In this document: in pieces, positions 47,325 to 55,398 of the stretch
Layout: every line of letters begins with the position of its first letter
Position numbering within the stretch: position 1 is the first letter of the stretch
DNA from: DATCDE01 sp038252405
GTDB taxonomy: Bacteria; Actinomycetota; Actinomycetes; Prado026
Assembly (NCBI GenBank): GCA_038252405.1
Contig: JBBSAJ010000014.1
Location: forward strand, 1 to 58,952
DNA: 58,952 nucleotides
Direction of reading: 5' to 3'
Translations under genes and position numbers: made by a program
Notes under the pieces: model-generated
What the model was told of the DNA's origin: nothing
The model's input: the letters and a program-made list of their open reading frames with translations, nothing else
The model's database searches: none

Positions 47325-48590
47325 GTGATCGACGACGGCCTGCAGTCCACCCCGGAGGCCGTCGAGCCGGTCGAGGAGCAGCCGCTCCCGCTGCTCGAGC
47401 CCCGCGACGGAGTCCCCGAGGTCGTGTGCACCCCCGAGGCGCTGGCCGCCACGGTGGCCGCGTTCACCGCAGGCAACGGGCCGGTCGCCATCGACGCGGA
47501 GCGGGCCTCCGGCTACCGCTACGGCCAGCGGGCGTACCTGGTGCAGCTGCGGCGCGCCGGCGCGGGCACGGCCCTGATCGACCCGGTGCAGTGCCCCGAC
47601 CTCAGCGGGCTGTCCGCCGCCCTGGACGGCGTGGAGTGGGTGCTGCATGCGGCGTCCCAGGACCTGCCGTGCCTCGACGAGGTCGACATGCGTCCGTCCG
47701 CCGTGTTCGACACCGAGCTGGCCGGACGGCTGGCCGGCTACCCGCGGGTGGGGCTGGGCCCGCTGGTCGCGGAGGTGCTGGGCCTGGCGCTGGAGAAGGG
47801 CCACGGGGCCGCCGACTGGTCCACCCGCCCGCTGCCCGAGCCCTGGCTGCGCTATGCCGCCCTCGACGTCGAGGTGCTCGTCGAGCTGCGGGACTCCCTC
47901 GAGGCGGTGCTGCGAGACCAGGGCAAGCTGGACTGGGCCCTGGAGGAGTTCGCCGCGATCGCGGCCGCGCCGCCGGCCCCGCCGCGGGTCGACCCGTGGC
48001 GGCGGCTGTCCGGGCTGCACCGGGTGCGCGGCCGCCGGGCGCTCGCGGCCGCCCAGGCGCTGTGGGAGGCCCGCGACGAGCTGGCCCGCAAGCGGGACCT
48101 CGCTCCGGGCCGGGTGCTCACGGACACCGCCATCGTGGCCGCCGTGACCGCCGCGCCGCGCAGCGAGCAGGAGCTGGGCAAGATCCCGCCGTTCAACGGG
48201 CAGCGGACCCGGCGCCACGTGCCGTACTTCTGGGCCGCCCTCCAGCGCGCAGCGGCGGTGCCGGAGGACCAGCTGCCGGGGGTGTCCGTGGGCGGGGACG
48301 CCCCGCCGCCAGCCCGGGCCTGGCCGGAGCGTGACCCGGCCGCCGCCGAGCGGCTGGCCGCCGCCCGGCCCGCCGTCGCGGCCATCGCCGACGAGCACGA
48401 CGTGCCCGTGGAGAACCTGCTGGCCCCCGACGCGGTGCGCCGGCTGTGCTGGACGCCGCCGGACGACCTGTCGGCGGAGTCCGTGGCCGAGGTGCTGCGC
48501 GGCCACGGGGCCCGCGCCTGGCAGGTGAGCCTGACGGCGGGGGTGTTGTCCCGGGCGCTGCAGCGCGCCCAGCGCAAGGCCGAGGCGTGA
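47325..48590 (+). CDS. rnd: ribonuclease D-like 3'-5' exonuclease with HRDC domain
   Basis: A 421-residue DEDDy exonuclease for RNA 3'-end maturation. Exo I is VAIDAERASGYRYG, Exo II WVLHAASQDLPCLDE, Exo III WLRYAALDVEVL with the tyrosine. An HRDC domain (about 215-290, PWRRLSGLHRVRGRRALAAAQALW) and a second helical domain follow, as usual in RNase D. GTG 47325 is preferred over GTG 47298 because of the promoter. The TGA overlaps the GTG of the GNAT gene by 4 nt. Confidence 0.92.
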   Translation: MIDDGLQSTPEAVEPVEEQPLPLLEPRDGVPEVVCTPEALAATVAAFTAGNGPVAIDAERASGYRYGQRAYLVQLRRAGAGTALIDPVQCPDLSGLSAALDGVEWVLHAASQDLPCLDEVDMRPSAVFDTELAGRLAGYPRVGLGPLVAEVLGLALEKGHGAADWSTRPLPEPWLRYAALDVEVLVELRDSLEAVLRDQGKLDWALEEFAAIAAAPPAPPRVDPWRRLSGLHRVRGRRALAAAQALWEARDELARKRDLAPGRVLTDTAIVAAVTAAPRSEQELGKIPPFNGQRTRRHVPYFWAALQRAAAVPEDQLPGVSVGGDAPPPARAWPERDPAAAERLAAARPAVAAIADEHDVPVENLLAPDAVRRLCWTPPDDLSAESVAEVLRGHGARAWQVSLTAGVLSRALQRAQRKAEA

Positions 48591-49093
48591 GCGACGCGGC
48601 TGAGCTGCCCAGCTCGCCGCGGCTGCGGTTCGAGCGGCTCGGGGTGGCCAGGGCGCGGCGGCTGGCCGCAGGTGACCTGGCCGGGCTCGACCCGGTGGCC
48701 GGCTGGCCGCACGCGGACACCCTCGACGTCGTCCGGATGGCGGCCGAGCACGCCAGCGCGGACGACGAGACCGGCTTCCTCGTGTTCCTCGCCGCGACCG
48801 GGCAGGTCATCGGGGACGCCGGCTGGAAGGGCGGCCCGGGCGCCGACGGCAGTGCCGAGATCGGTTACGGGCTGGCCGCCTCGGTGCGCGGCCGGGGCCT
48901 GGGCACCGAGCTGGTCGGCGCGCTGACGGCCTGGGCGCTGCGCCAGCCGGGCTGCGGCACGGTCCGCGCCGAGGTGCTGCCGGGCAACCTGCCGTCCCGC
49001 CGCGCCCTCGAGCGCACCGGCTTCACCTGTCAGGGTGAGGACGGTCCCTACGTCGTCCTCACCCTGACAGCTCGAGTGGTTACTGGCGAGTAG
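48587..49093 (+). CDS. GNAT family N-acetyltransferase
   Basis: A 168-residue acetyltransferase. The acetyl-CoA loop is SVRGRGLGTELVGALTAWA, preceded by strand AEIGYGLAAS and followed by VRAEVLPGNLPSRRALERTGFTCQGED, the RimJ/RimL-like C-terminal motif. Substrate may be a protein N-terminus or a small amine. GTG 48587 overlaps the rnd stop. The last 60 bp of coding DNA contain a perfect 17-bp inverted repeat, and the stop codon lies within a palindrome (49079-49094) that belongs to the next promoter region. Confidence 0.9.
   Translation: MSDAAELPSSPRLRFERLGVARARRLAAGDLAGLDPVAGWPHADTLDVVRMAAEHASADDETGFLVFLAATGQVIGDAGWKGGPGADGSAEIGYGLAASVRGRGLGTELVGALTAWALRQPGCGTVRAEVLPGNLPSRRALERTGFTCQGEDGPYVVLTLTARVVTGE
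49027..49070. repeat. perfect 17-bp inverted repeat inside the end of the GNAT gene
   Basis: CTGTCAGGGTGAGGACG at 49027-49043 and its exact complement CGTCCTCACCCTGACAG at 49054-49070 enclose a 10-nt loop. It encodes part of the protein (CQGEDGPYVVLTLTA) yet forms a very stable stem. It may act as a terminator or RNA stabiliser ahead of the fadA promoter. Confidence 0.85.
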
Positions 49094-49094
49094 C
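49079..49094. promoter_or_regulatory. palindrome overlapping the GNAT stop, before fadA
   Basis: GTTACTGGCGAGTAGC is a 16-bp imperfect palindrome (TACT and AGTA arms around GGCG), 45 bp upstream of fadA. Beta-oxidation genes in actinobacteria are often under TetR or similar repressors that bind such sites; the regulator is not in the window. Confidence 0.4.
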
Positions 49095-49139
49095 ATCTGT
49101 CGGGTCAGGGTCAGTGGTCCCTCGTGCGAGGAGTTCAAC

Positions 49140-50342
49140 GTGGCTCGTCCCGCCCGTGACGTCGTGTTCGTGGACGGCGTCCGCACCCCCTTCGGCAAGG
49201 CCGGCCCCAACGGGATCTACGCGCAGACCCGCGCAGACGACCTGATCGTGCGGCTGATCCGTGAGCTGATGCGCCGCAACCCGCAGCTGCCGCCCGAGCG
49301 GGTCGACGACGTGGCCGTCGCGGCCACCACCCAGACCGGCGACCAGGGCCTGACCATCGGCCGGACGGCCGCCCTGCTGGCCGGGCTGCCGAACTCGGTG
49401 CCCGGCTACGCCATCGACCGGATGTGCGCCGGCGCCATGACCGCGGTGACCACGACCGCGGGCGGCATCGCCTTCGGCGCCTACGACATCACGATCGCCG
49501 GCGGCGTCGAGCACATGGGCCACCACCCGATGGGCTCCGGGGTGGACCCCAACCCGCGGTTCCTGTCCGAGCGCATCGTCGACCCGAGCGCTCTGAACAT
49601 GGGCAACACGGCGGAGAACCTGCACGACCGGTTCCCGCAGCTGACCAAGGAGCGGGCCGACACCTACTCGGTCGGCAGCCAGGACAAGACCGCCAAGGCG
49701 TACGCCGACGGCAAGCTCCAGCCGGACCTCGTCCCGATGGCGATCCGCAGCGCCGAGGGCGCCTGGGGCTATGCCACGGTCGACGAGCCGCCGCGTCCCG
49801 GCACCACCGTGGAGGGGCTGGCCGGGCTGAAGACCCCGTTCCGCCCGCACGGCCGGGTCACCGCGGGCAACGCGGCCGGCCTCAACGACGGCGCCACCGC
49901 CTGCCTGCTGGCCGCCGAGGACGTCGCCGACGAGCTCGGCCTGCCCAAGCGGATGCGGCTGGTCTCCTACGCCTTCGCCGGCGTCGCGCCCGAGGTCATG
50001 GGCGTGGGCCCGGTGCCGGCCACCGAGAAGGCGCTGGCCAAGGCCGGCCTGACCATCGACGACATCGGCCGGTTCGAGGTCAACGAGGCGTTCGCCGTCC
50101 AGGTGCTCGCCTTCCTCGACCACTTCGGCCTCGCCGACGACGACCCGCGGGTGAACCCCCGCGGCGGTGCGATCGCGGTCGGCCACCCGCTGGCTTCGTC
50201 CGGCGTCCGGCTGATGATCAACCTGGCCCGCGAGTTCGAGGAGCACCCGGAGGTCCGCTACGGGCTGACCACCATGTGCATCGGGCTCGGTATGGGCGGA
50301 ACGGTCATCTGGGAGAACTGCGCGACGGAGGACACCAAGTGA
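49140..50342 (+). CDS. fadA: acetyl-CoA C-acyltransferase (thiolase)
   Basis: Thiolytic enzyme of 400 residues for the last step of fatty acid beta-oxidation. N-terminus VVFVDGVRTPFGKAG, nucleophilic Cys in YAIDRMCAGAMTAV, GGVEHMGHHPMG loop, NEAFAVQVLAFL, general base His in IAVGHPLASSGVRL and second Cys in TTMCIGLGMGGTVIWEN. Start GTG 49140 with GAGGAG upstream. Its TGA overlaps the fadB GTG, so the two subunits of the trifunctional-type complex are translated together. Confidence 0.95.
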   Translation: MARPARDVVFVDGVRTPFGKAGPNGIYAQTRADDLIVRLIRELMRRNPQLPPERVDDVAVAATTQTGDQGLTIGRTAALLAGLPNSVPGYAIDRMCAGAMTAVTTTAGGIAFGAYDITIAGGVEHMGHHPMGSGVDPNPRFLSERIVDPSALNMGNTAENLHDRFPQLTKERADTYSVGSQDKTAKAYADGKLQPDLVPMAIRSAEGAWGYATVDEPPRPGTTVEGLAGLKTPFRPHGRVTAGNAAGLNDGATACLLAAEDVADELGLPKRMRLVSYAFAGVAPEVMGVGPVPATEKALAKAGLTIDDIGRFEVNEAFAVQVLAFLDHFGLADDDPRVNPRGGAIAVGHPLASSGVRLMINLAREFEEHPEVRYGLTTMCIGLGMGGTVIWENCATEDTK

Positions 50343-52444
50343 GCGCCCACGCTGTCGAACTGCCCGACGAGGTCGTCACCAAGGCGCTGCTCAGCGTCAT
50401 CGAGCTGCCGTTCGGCGCCGGCCCCGCGGCGCTGATCACGCTGGACAACGGGCACGACCACACCCGGCCGAACACCTTCGGGCCGGCTGGGCTGGCCTCG
50501 TTGGACGCCGCCATCGACGCGGCGCTGGCCAAGGACGGCCTGGCCGCCGTGCTGGTCACGGGCAAGCCGTTCATCTTCGCGGTGGGCGCCGACCTCTCCG
50601 GGGTCAAGCACGCCAGCGCCCGGGACCAGGCGGTCGCGCTGGGCCGGGAGGGCCACCGGGTCTTCCGCCGGCTCGGCGAGCTGCCCGTCCCGTCGTTCGC
50701 GTTCGTCAACGGAGCCGCCATGGGTGGCGGCCTGGAGGTGGCGCTGCACTGCACGTACCGCACGGTGTCGTCGAGCGCCGCGGCGCTCAGCCTGCCCGAG
50801 TGCTTCCTCGGGCTGGTGCCCGGGTGGGGCGGGGCGTACCTGGTGCCCAACCTGGTCGGCGCCGACCGTGCGGTCACCGTCGTCATCGACAACCCGCTGA
50901 ACAACAACCGGCAGCTGAAGCCCAAGCAGGCGCTCGAGCTGGGGCTGTTCGACCGGATGTACGACGCGGCCGACTTCCTGGAGGAGTCGATCGCGTGGGC
51001 GGCCCGGGTGCTGACCGGCGCCGAGCCGGTCGAGCGGGCTGAGGTGGACCGCTCTCCCGAGGTGTGGGCCGCTGCCGTGGCCCGGGGGCGGGCCATCGCC
51101 GACGCCAAGTCCCACGGCCACGCCCCGGCGCCGTACCGCGCCCTGGCCCTGCTCGAGGGCGCCAGGACGGCGACCCGCGACGAGGCGTTCGCGGCCGAGG
51201 ACGAGGCGCTCGCCGACCTGGTGATGAGCGAGGAGCTGCGGGCCGGGCTGTACGCCTTCGACCTGGTGCAGAAACGGGCCAAGAAGCCGGCCGGCGCGCC
51301 GGACAAGAAGCTGGCCCGGCCGGTCACCAAGGTCGGCATCGTCGGTGCCGGTCTGATGGCCAGCCAGCTGGCCCTGCTGTTCGCGCAGCGGCTCGAGGTC
51401 CCGGTGCTCATGACCGACCTCGACCAGTCCCGGGTGGACAAGGGACTGGCCTACGTCCAGGGCGAGATCGACAAGCTGCTGGCCAAGAAGCGGGTCACCC
51501 CCGACAAGGCCAACCGGCTCAAGGCGCTGGTCACCGGCTCGACGTCGAAGGACGGCTTCGCGGACGCCGACTGGGTGCTCGAGGCCGTGTTCGAGGAGAT
51601 GAAGGTCAAGCAGCAGGTGTTCGCCGAGGTGGAGGCTGTGGTCTCCGACACCTGTGTGCTGGCGACCAACACGTCCTCGCTGTCGGTCACCGAGATGGCC
51701 CGGGACCTCAAGCACCCGGAGCGGGTGGTCGGGTTCCACTTCTTCAACCCGGTCGCCGTGCTGCCGCTGCTGGAGATCGTCCGCGGCGAGCAGACCGACG
51801 ACGCGACGCTGGCCACGGCGTTCGCGGTCGGCAAGACGCTGCGGAAGTCGTCGGTGCTGGTCAAGGACGCCCCGGCGTTCGTCTTCAACCGGCTGATCAC
51901 CCGGGCCCTCGGGGCGGTCACCGCGGCCATGGACGCCGGCACGCCGATCGAGGTGGCCGACGCCGCGGTCGAGCCACTGGGCCTGCCGATGAGCCCGATG
52001 ATGCTGCTCGGACTGGTCGGGCCAGCGGTCGCGCTGCACACCGCGGAGAGCCTGCACGAGGCGTTCCCGGACCGGTTCGGGGCGTCCCCCGGCTTCCAGG
52101 CGCTGGTGGCCGCCGGCAAGACCGGCGTCTACACCTGGGACGGCGGCCGGCAGCAGGTCGACCCCGAGGTCGTGGCCATGTTCGCGCCCAAGGAGGGGGC
52201 GGGCGCGGCGCCGACCGCGCAGCAGGTGCTCGACCAGGCCCGGTCGGCGCTGGCCGAGGAGATCCGGCTGATGCTCGACGAGGGCGTGGTCGCGGCCCCG
52301 GAAGACATCGACCTGTGCCTTCTCCTCGGCGGCGGCTGGGCGTTCTGGAACGGCGGCATCACGCCGCACCTGGACCGCGAGGGCGTCTCCGAGCGGGTCA
52401 CCGGCCGTCGGTTCCTGCCCAAGGGCGTGGCCAGCCTTCCGTAG
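50339..52444 (+). CDS. fadB: fatty oxidation complex alpha subunit (enoyl-CoA hydratase / 3-hydroxyacyl-CoA dehydrogenase)
   Basis: Bifunctional enzyme of 701 residues. The N-terminal crotonase domain (to about 290) has FIFAVGADLSGVK, oxyanion region NGAAMGGGLEVALHC and catalytic Glu part LSLPECFLGLVPGWGGAYL. A linker leads to the NAD-binding domain VGIVGAGLMASQLALLFAQ with ATNTSSLSVTEMA, the catalytic His in RVVGFHFFNPVAVLPLLEI, and two helical C-terminal domains with FVFNRLITRALG. Length matches other actinobacterial FadB. GTG 50339 overlaps the fadA stop. Two hairpins follow the gene. Confidence 0.95.
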   Translation: MSAHAVELPDEVVTKALLSVIELPFGAGPAALITLDNGHDHTRPNTFGPAGLASLDAAIDAALAKDGLAAVLVTGKPFIFAVGADLSGVKHASARDQAVALGREGHRVFRRLGELPVPSFAFVNGAAMGGGLEVALHCTYRTVSSSAAALSLPECFLGLVPGWGGAYLVPNLVGADRAVTVVIDNPLNNNRQLKPKQALELGLFDRMYDAADFLEESIAWAARVLTGAEPVERAEVDRSPEVWAAAVARGRAIADAKSHGHAPAPYRALALLEGARTATRDEAFAAEDEALADLVMSEELRAGLYAFDLVQKRAKKPAGAPDKKLARPVTKVGIVGAGLMASQLALLFAQRLEVPVLMTDLDQSRVDKGLAYVQGEIDKLLAKKRVTPDKANRLKALVTGSTSKDGFADADWVLEAVFEEMKVKQQVFAEVEAVVSDTCVLATNTSSLSVTEMARDLKHPERVVGFHFFNPVAVLPLLEIVRGEQTDDATLATAFAVGKTLRKSSVLVKDAPAFVFNRLITRALGAVTAAMDAGTPIEVADAAVEPLGLPMSPMMLLGLVGPAVALHTAESLHEAFPDRFGASPGFQALVAAGKTGVYTWDGGRQQVDPEVVAMFAPKEGAGAAPTAQQVLDQARSALAEEIRLMLDEGVVAAPEDIDLCLLLGGGWAFWNGGITPHLDREGVSERVTGRRFLPKGVASLP

Positions 52445-52460
52445 CCGAATGGTGACCGTC

Positions 52461-52506
52461 GGTGAGCGGATCTCACCCTGAGGGCCGCTGAGCGGGCGGC
52501 CCTCAG
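52461..52506 (+). terminator. tandem hairpins after fadB
   Basis: A 6-bp stem GGTGAG-CGGAT-CTCACC (52461-52477) is immediately followed by an 11-bp perfect stem CTGAGGGCCGC-TGAGCGG-GCGGCCCTCAG (52478-52506). No U-tract follows. It ends 5 nt before the -10 box of the next gene, a good place for termination. Confidence 0.6.
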
Positions 52507-52510
52507 CCGG

Positions 52511-52516
52511 TACGGT
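52511..52516 (+). promoter_or_regulatory. -10 box TACGGT, probable leaderless start at 52523
   Basis: TACGGT ends 6 nt before ATG 52523. Confidence 0.55.
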
Positions 52517-52522
52517 CGACGT

Positions 52523-53359
52523 ATGGAGTCGCTGCCGGACCAGGTGGCGCTGCGCCAGTGCGTGCTCGCGGTCTCGGTGCTCAACGACCTGGACCTCGAG
52601 CCGGCGGACGACGGCGTCCGGATCACCAGCGGCCGGATGCTGCCGTGGTCCGCGCTGCGGGCCGGCCTGCGCGGCACCGACCCTGAGTCCCCGGTGGCCC
52701 GGGTCCGGCTGGCGTCGTGGCTGCGCGCCGTCACGGCGCTGGCTTGGCGCTCGCCGCAGGACCTGGCCGACCGGGCCCGCCCGGCGGGGCTGCCGGTCAG
52801 GCACGTCCACCACCCGGGGGCGGCGTGGGTGCGTGAGCCGGTCCTCGGCGGCGCCCTGGACCTCGGGGTCGGCCTGGTCGGGGTGGGCAGCGACCCGGAC
52901 ACCGTGGTCGTGCCGCCGGCCGGCGTCCTGGCGGCCTGCGGGCACGACGACGCCGAGTGGTGGCCGGACTGCCGCGACTACCTGGACCGGATGGGCGAGC
53001 TCGCCGCCGCCCGCTACCGGCGTGACCCCCGCCAGCCGCTGCGCCCCATGGGCGACTGCGACGTGGCCACCCTGCTCGGATCGGCGCGGCTACGGCAGGA
53101 GCTGGTCGGCACCGACGGGATGCGGGCCGCCGCGGTCCCGACCCGAAGCCGCGGGTGGCTGGACCTGTCCCGCATCGACCCGGCGTTCGCCCTGGCCGCG
53201 GCCAGCCTGGCCGGCGACGAGGAGCGCGGGTTCGAACGCCCGCTGCTGCTCACGGTCGACGAGGTGGTGCTGGCCCGCCCCGGCGGCGACCCGGCGCTGG
53301 AGGCACTGCGCGATGCGGCCGCGCCCGACCCCGTGCTGCCCGCCGTCCGCTACCGCTGA
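52523..53359 (+). CDS. conserved hypothetical protein next to dxs
   Basis: A 278-residue soluble protein, not recognised. Visible features: an N-terminal LPDQVALRQCVLAVSVLNDLDLEP helix, LPWSALRAGLRGTDPESPVARVRLASWLRAV, a His-rich turn VRHVHHPGAAW, a Gly-rich strand region GALDLGVGLVGVGSDPDTVVVPP, and ACGHDDAEWWPDCRDYLDRM. No membrane segment or signal. It has its own leaderless promoter and converges with dxs, with repeat copy C filling the gap. Normal composition suggests a vertically inherited gene. Confidence 0.75.
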   Translation: MESLPDQVALRQCVLAVSVLNDLDLEPADDGVRITSGRMLPWSALRAGLRGTDPESPVARVRLASWLRAVTALAWRSPQDLADRARPAGLPVRHVHHPGAAWVREPVLGGALDLGVGLVGVGSDPDTVVVPPAGVLAACGHDDAEWWPDCRDYLDRMGELAAARYRRDPRQPLRPMGDCDVATLLGSARLRQELVGTDGMRAAAVPTRSRGWLDLSRIDPAFALAAASLAGDEERGFERPLLLTVDEVVLARPGGDPALEALRDAAAPDPVLPAVRYR

Positions 53360-53370
53360 CCACCCTTCCG

Positions 53371-53419
53371 CATGAAGGGCACCTTCAGTAGCCACCGCCG
53401 CACAAACCCACCCTTCACG
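53371..53419 (+). repeat. 49-bp terminal-inverted-repeat element, copy C
   Basis: CATGAAGGG at the left and CCCTTCACG at the right, same length as copies A and B; bases 27-49 match copy A at 22 of 23. The inner palindrome is AAGGGCACCTT. The right end read on the minus strand, CGTGAAGGG, contains the TGA stop of dxs (53415-53417). It fills the space between convergent genes. Confidence 0.75.
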
Positions 53420-55346
53420 ACGGGGGTTCGGCGGGCTCGGACGACGGCGCGGACGACGTTGCGTCCAGCTCGACCCCGTCCAGCCGGGCCATGGCCTCCA
53501 CGACCGCCCGGGAGATCGCCTGAGCCGTGAGCCCGATCTCGGCCAGCACCTCGGCCCGCTTGCCCTGGTCGAGGAAGCGGGCCGGGATGCCGAAGTCCCG
53601 CAGCGGGGTGTTCACCCCGGCGTCGCGCAGCGCCTGGGCCAGGGCGGTCCCCACGCCGCCGACCCGACCCGAGTCCTCGACCGTCACGACCAGCCGGTGG
53701 GCCGCGACCATCGCGACCAGCTCCGGGTCGACCGGCTTGACCCACCGCGGGTCGACCACCCGGCAGCCGATGCCCTGGGCGGTCAGCCGGTCCGCGACCT
53801 CGAGCCCGGTGCCGGCCATGGACCCCACAGCGACCAGCAGCACGTCCGGCTGGCCGGAGCGGCGCAGCACGTCCACCCCACCGATGCGGGTCAGCGCCGG
53901 GATGTCGTCGGGGACCGCGCCCTTGGGGAAGCGCAGCACGGTCGGCGCGTCGGCGACCGTCAGCGCCTCCCGCAGTTCCTCGCGCAGGGTCGCCCCGTCG
54001 CGCGGCTCGGCCAGCCGCAGCCCTGGCACGACCTGCAGGATCGACACGTCCCACATGCCGTTGTGCGAGGGCCCGTCGTCGCCGGTGACCCCGGCCCGGT
54101 CCAGGACGAAGGTGACCCCCGCCCGGTGCAGGGCGACGTCCATGAGCACCTGGTCGAAGGCCCGGTTGAGGAACGTCGAGTAGACGGCGACCACCGGGTG
54201 CAGCCCGCCGTAGGCCATGCCGGCGGCCGAGGTGACGGCGTGCTGCTCGGCGATGCCCACGTCGAAGACCCGGTCCGGGTAGGCCCGGGCGAAGCCGTCC
54301 AGCCCGACCGGCTGGAGCATGGCCGCGGTGATCCCCACGACGTCCGGCCGCTGCGCGCCGACCGCCACCATCTCGTCGGCGAACACCGCCCCCCAGGAGG
54401 TGCCGCTCGGGGCGAGCGGCTGCCCGGTCTCCGGGTCGATCACGCCGACCGCGTGGAACTGGTCCGCCTCGTCGTTCTCCGCCGGGGCGAAGCCCAGCCC
54501 CTTGTGGGTGAGCACGTGCACGATCACCGGGCCGCCGTACCCCTGAGCCCGGCGCAGCGCGTGCTCGACCGCCAGCACGTCGTGACCGTCGACCGGGCCG
54601 ACGTACTTCAGCCCCAGGTCCTCGAACATCCCCTGCGGGGCGACGATGTCCTTCAGCCCCTTCTTCATGCCGTGCAACGTCTCGTACAGCGGCGTGCCCA
54701 CGACCGGGGTCCGACCGAGCACCTGCTTGCCCCAGCGCAGGAAGGCCTCGTAGCCCCTGGTCGTGCGCAGTGTCGCCAGGTGGTTGGCCAGCCCCCCGAT
54801 GGTCGGCGCGTAGGACCGCTCGTTGTCGTTGACGACGATGATCACCGGCCGGTCCGGGGCGGCCGCGATGTTGTTGAGCGCCTCCCAGGCCATGCCACCG
54901 GTCAGCGCACCGTCGCCGATGACCGCGACGACGGCCCGGCGGTCCAGCTCGCCGCGCAGCGCCCGGGCCTTGGCCAGGCCGTCCGCCCAGGACAGGGACG
55001 TGGAGGCGTGGCTGTTCTCGATCACGTCGTGCTCGGACTCGGTCCGGCTCGGGTACCCGGAGAGCCCCCCACGCTGACGAAGGTGGGCGAAGCCGGCCTG
55101 CCGGCCGGTGAGGATCTTGTGGACGTACGCCTGGTGCCCGGTGTCCCACAAGATGGTGTCCTTGGGCGAGTCGAAGACCCGATGCAGCGCGAGGGTCAGC
55201 TCGACGGCGCCCAGGTTGGGACCCAGGTGGCCGCCGGTGCGGGCCACGTTCTCGACCAGGAAGGAGCGGATCTCAGCCGCCAGGGCCGCCAGCTGCTCCG
55301 GGGTCAGCGCGTCCAGGTCGCGGGGACCTCGCACCTGCTCCAGCAC
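53415..55346 (-). CDS. dxs: 1-deoxy-D-xylulose-5-phosphate synthase
   Basis: Thiamine-diphosphate enzyme of 643 residues, first step of the MEP isoprenoid pathway (pyruvate plus glyceraldehyde 3-phosphate). GGHLGPNLGAVELTLALH and LWDTGHQAYVHK open the protein; the ThDP motif is GDGALTGGMAWEALNNI; the catalytic Glu of the Pyr domain is in VFDVGIAEQHAVTSAAG; the transketolase C domain ends the protein. GTG 55346 lies 6 nt behind TAGACT. The last 15 residues are Ala/Ser/Pro-rich and stop inside repeat copy C. Confidence 0.96.
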   Translation of the reverse strand: MLEQVRGPRDLDALTPEQLAALAAEIRSFLVENVARTGGHLGPNLGAVELTLALHRVFDSPKDTILWDTGHQAYVHKILTGRQAGFAHLRQRGGLSGYPSRTESEHDVIENSHASTSLSWADGLAKARALRGELDRRAVVAVIGDGALTGGMAWEALNNIAAAPDRPVIIVVNDNERSYAPTIGGLANHLATLRTTRGYEAFLRWGKQVLGRTPVVGTPLYETLHGMKKGLKDIVAPQGMFEDLGLKYVGPVDGHDVLAVEHALRRAQGYGGPVIVHVLTHKGLGFAPAENDEADQFHAVGVIDPETGQPLAPSGTSWGAVFADEMVAVGAQRPDVVGITAAMLQPVGLDGFARAYPDRVFDVGIAEQHAVTSAAGMAYGGLHPVVAVYSTFLNRAFDQVLMDVALHRAGVTFVLDRAGVTGDDGPSHNGMWDVSILQVVPGLRLAEPRDGATLREELREALTVADAPTVLRFPKGAVPDDIPALTRIGGVDVLRRSGQPDVLLVAVGSMAGTGLEVADRLTAQGIGCRVVDPRWVKPVDPELVAMVAAHRLVVTVEDSGRVGGVGTALAQALRDAGVNTPLRDFGIPARFLDQGKRAEVLAEIGLTAQAISRAVVEAMARLDGVELDATSSAPSSEPAEPPS

Positions 55347-55352
55347 CCCTTG

Positions 55353-55358
55353 AGTCTA
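55353..55358 (-). promoter_or_regulatory. -10 box TAGACT, probable leaderless start of dxs
   Basis: TAGACT on the minus strand ends 6 nt before GTG 55346. It lies in the 52-bp gap after the ROK gene. Confidence 0.55.
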
Positions 55359-55398
55359 CGGGTCGGGCGGCGCTTCGGCCCGTCGCGCGCACGGTCGG

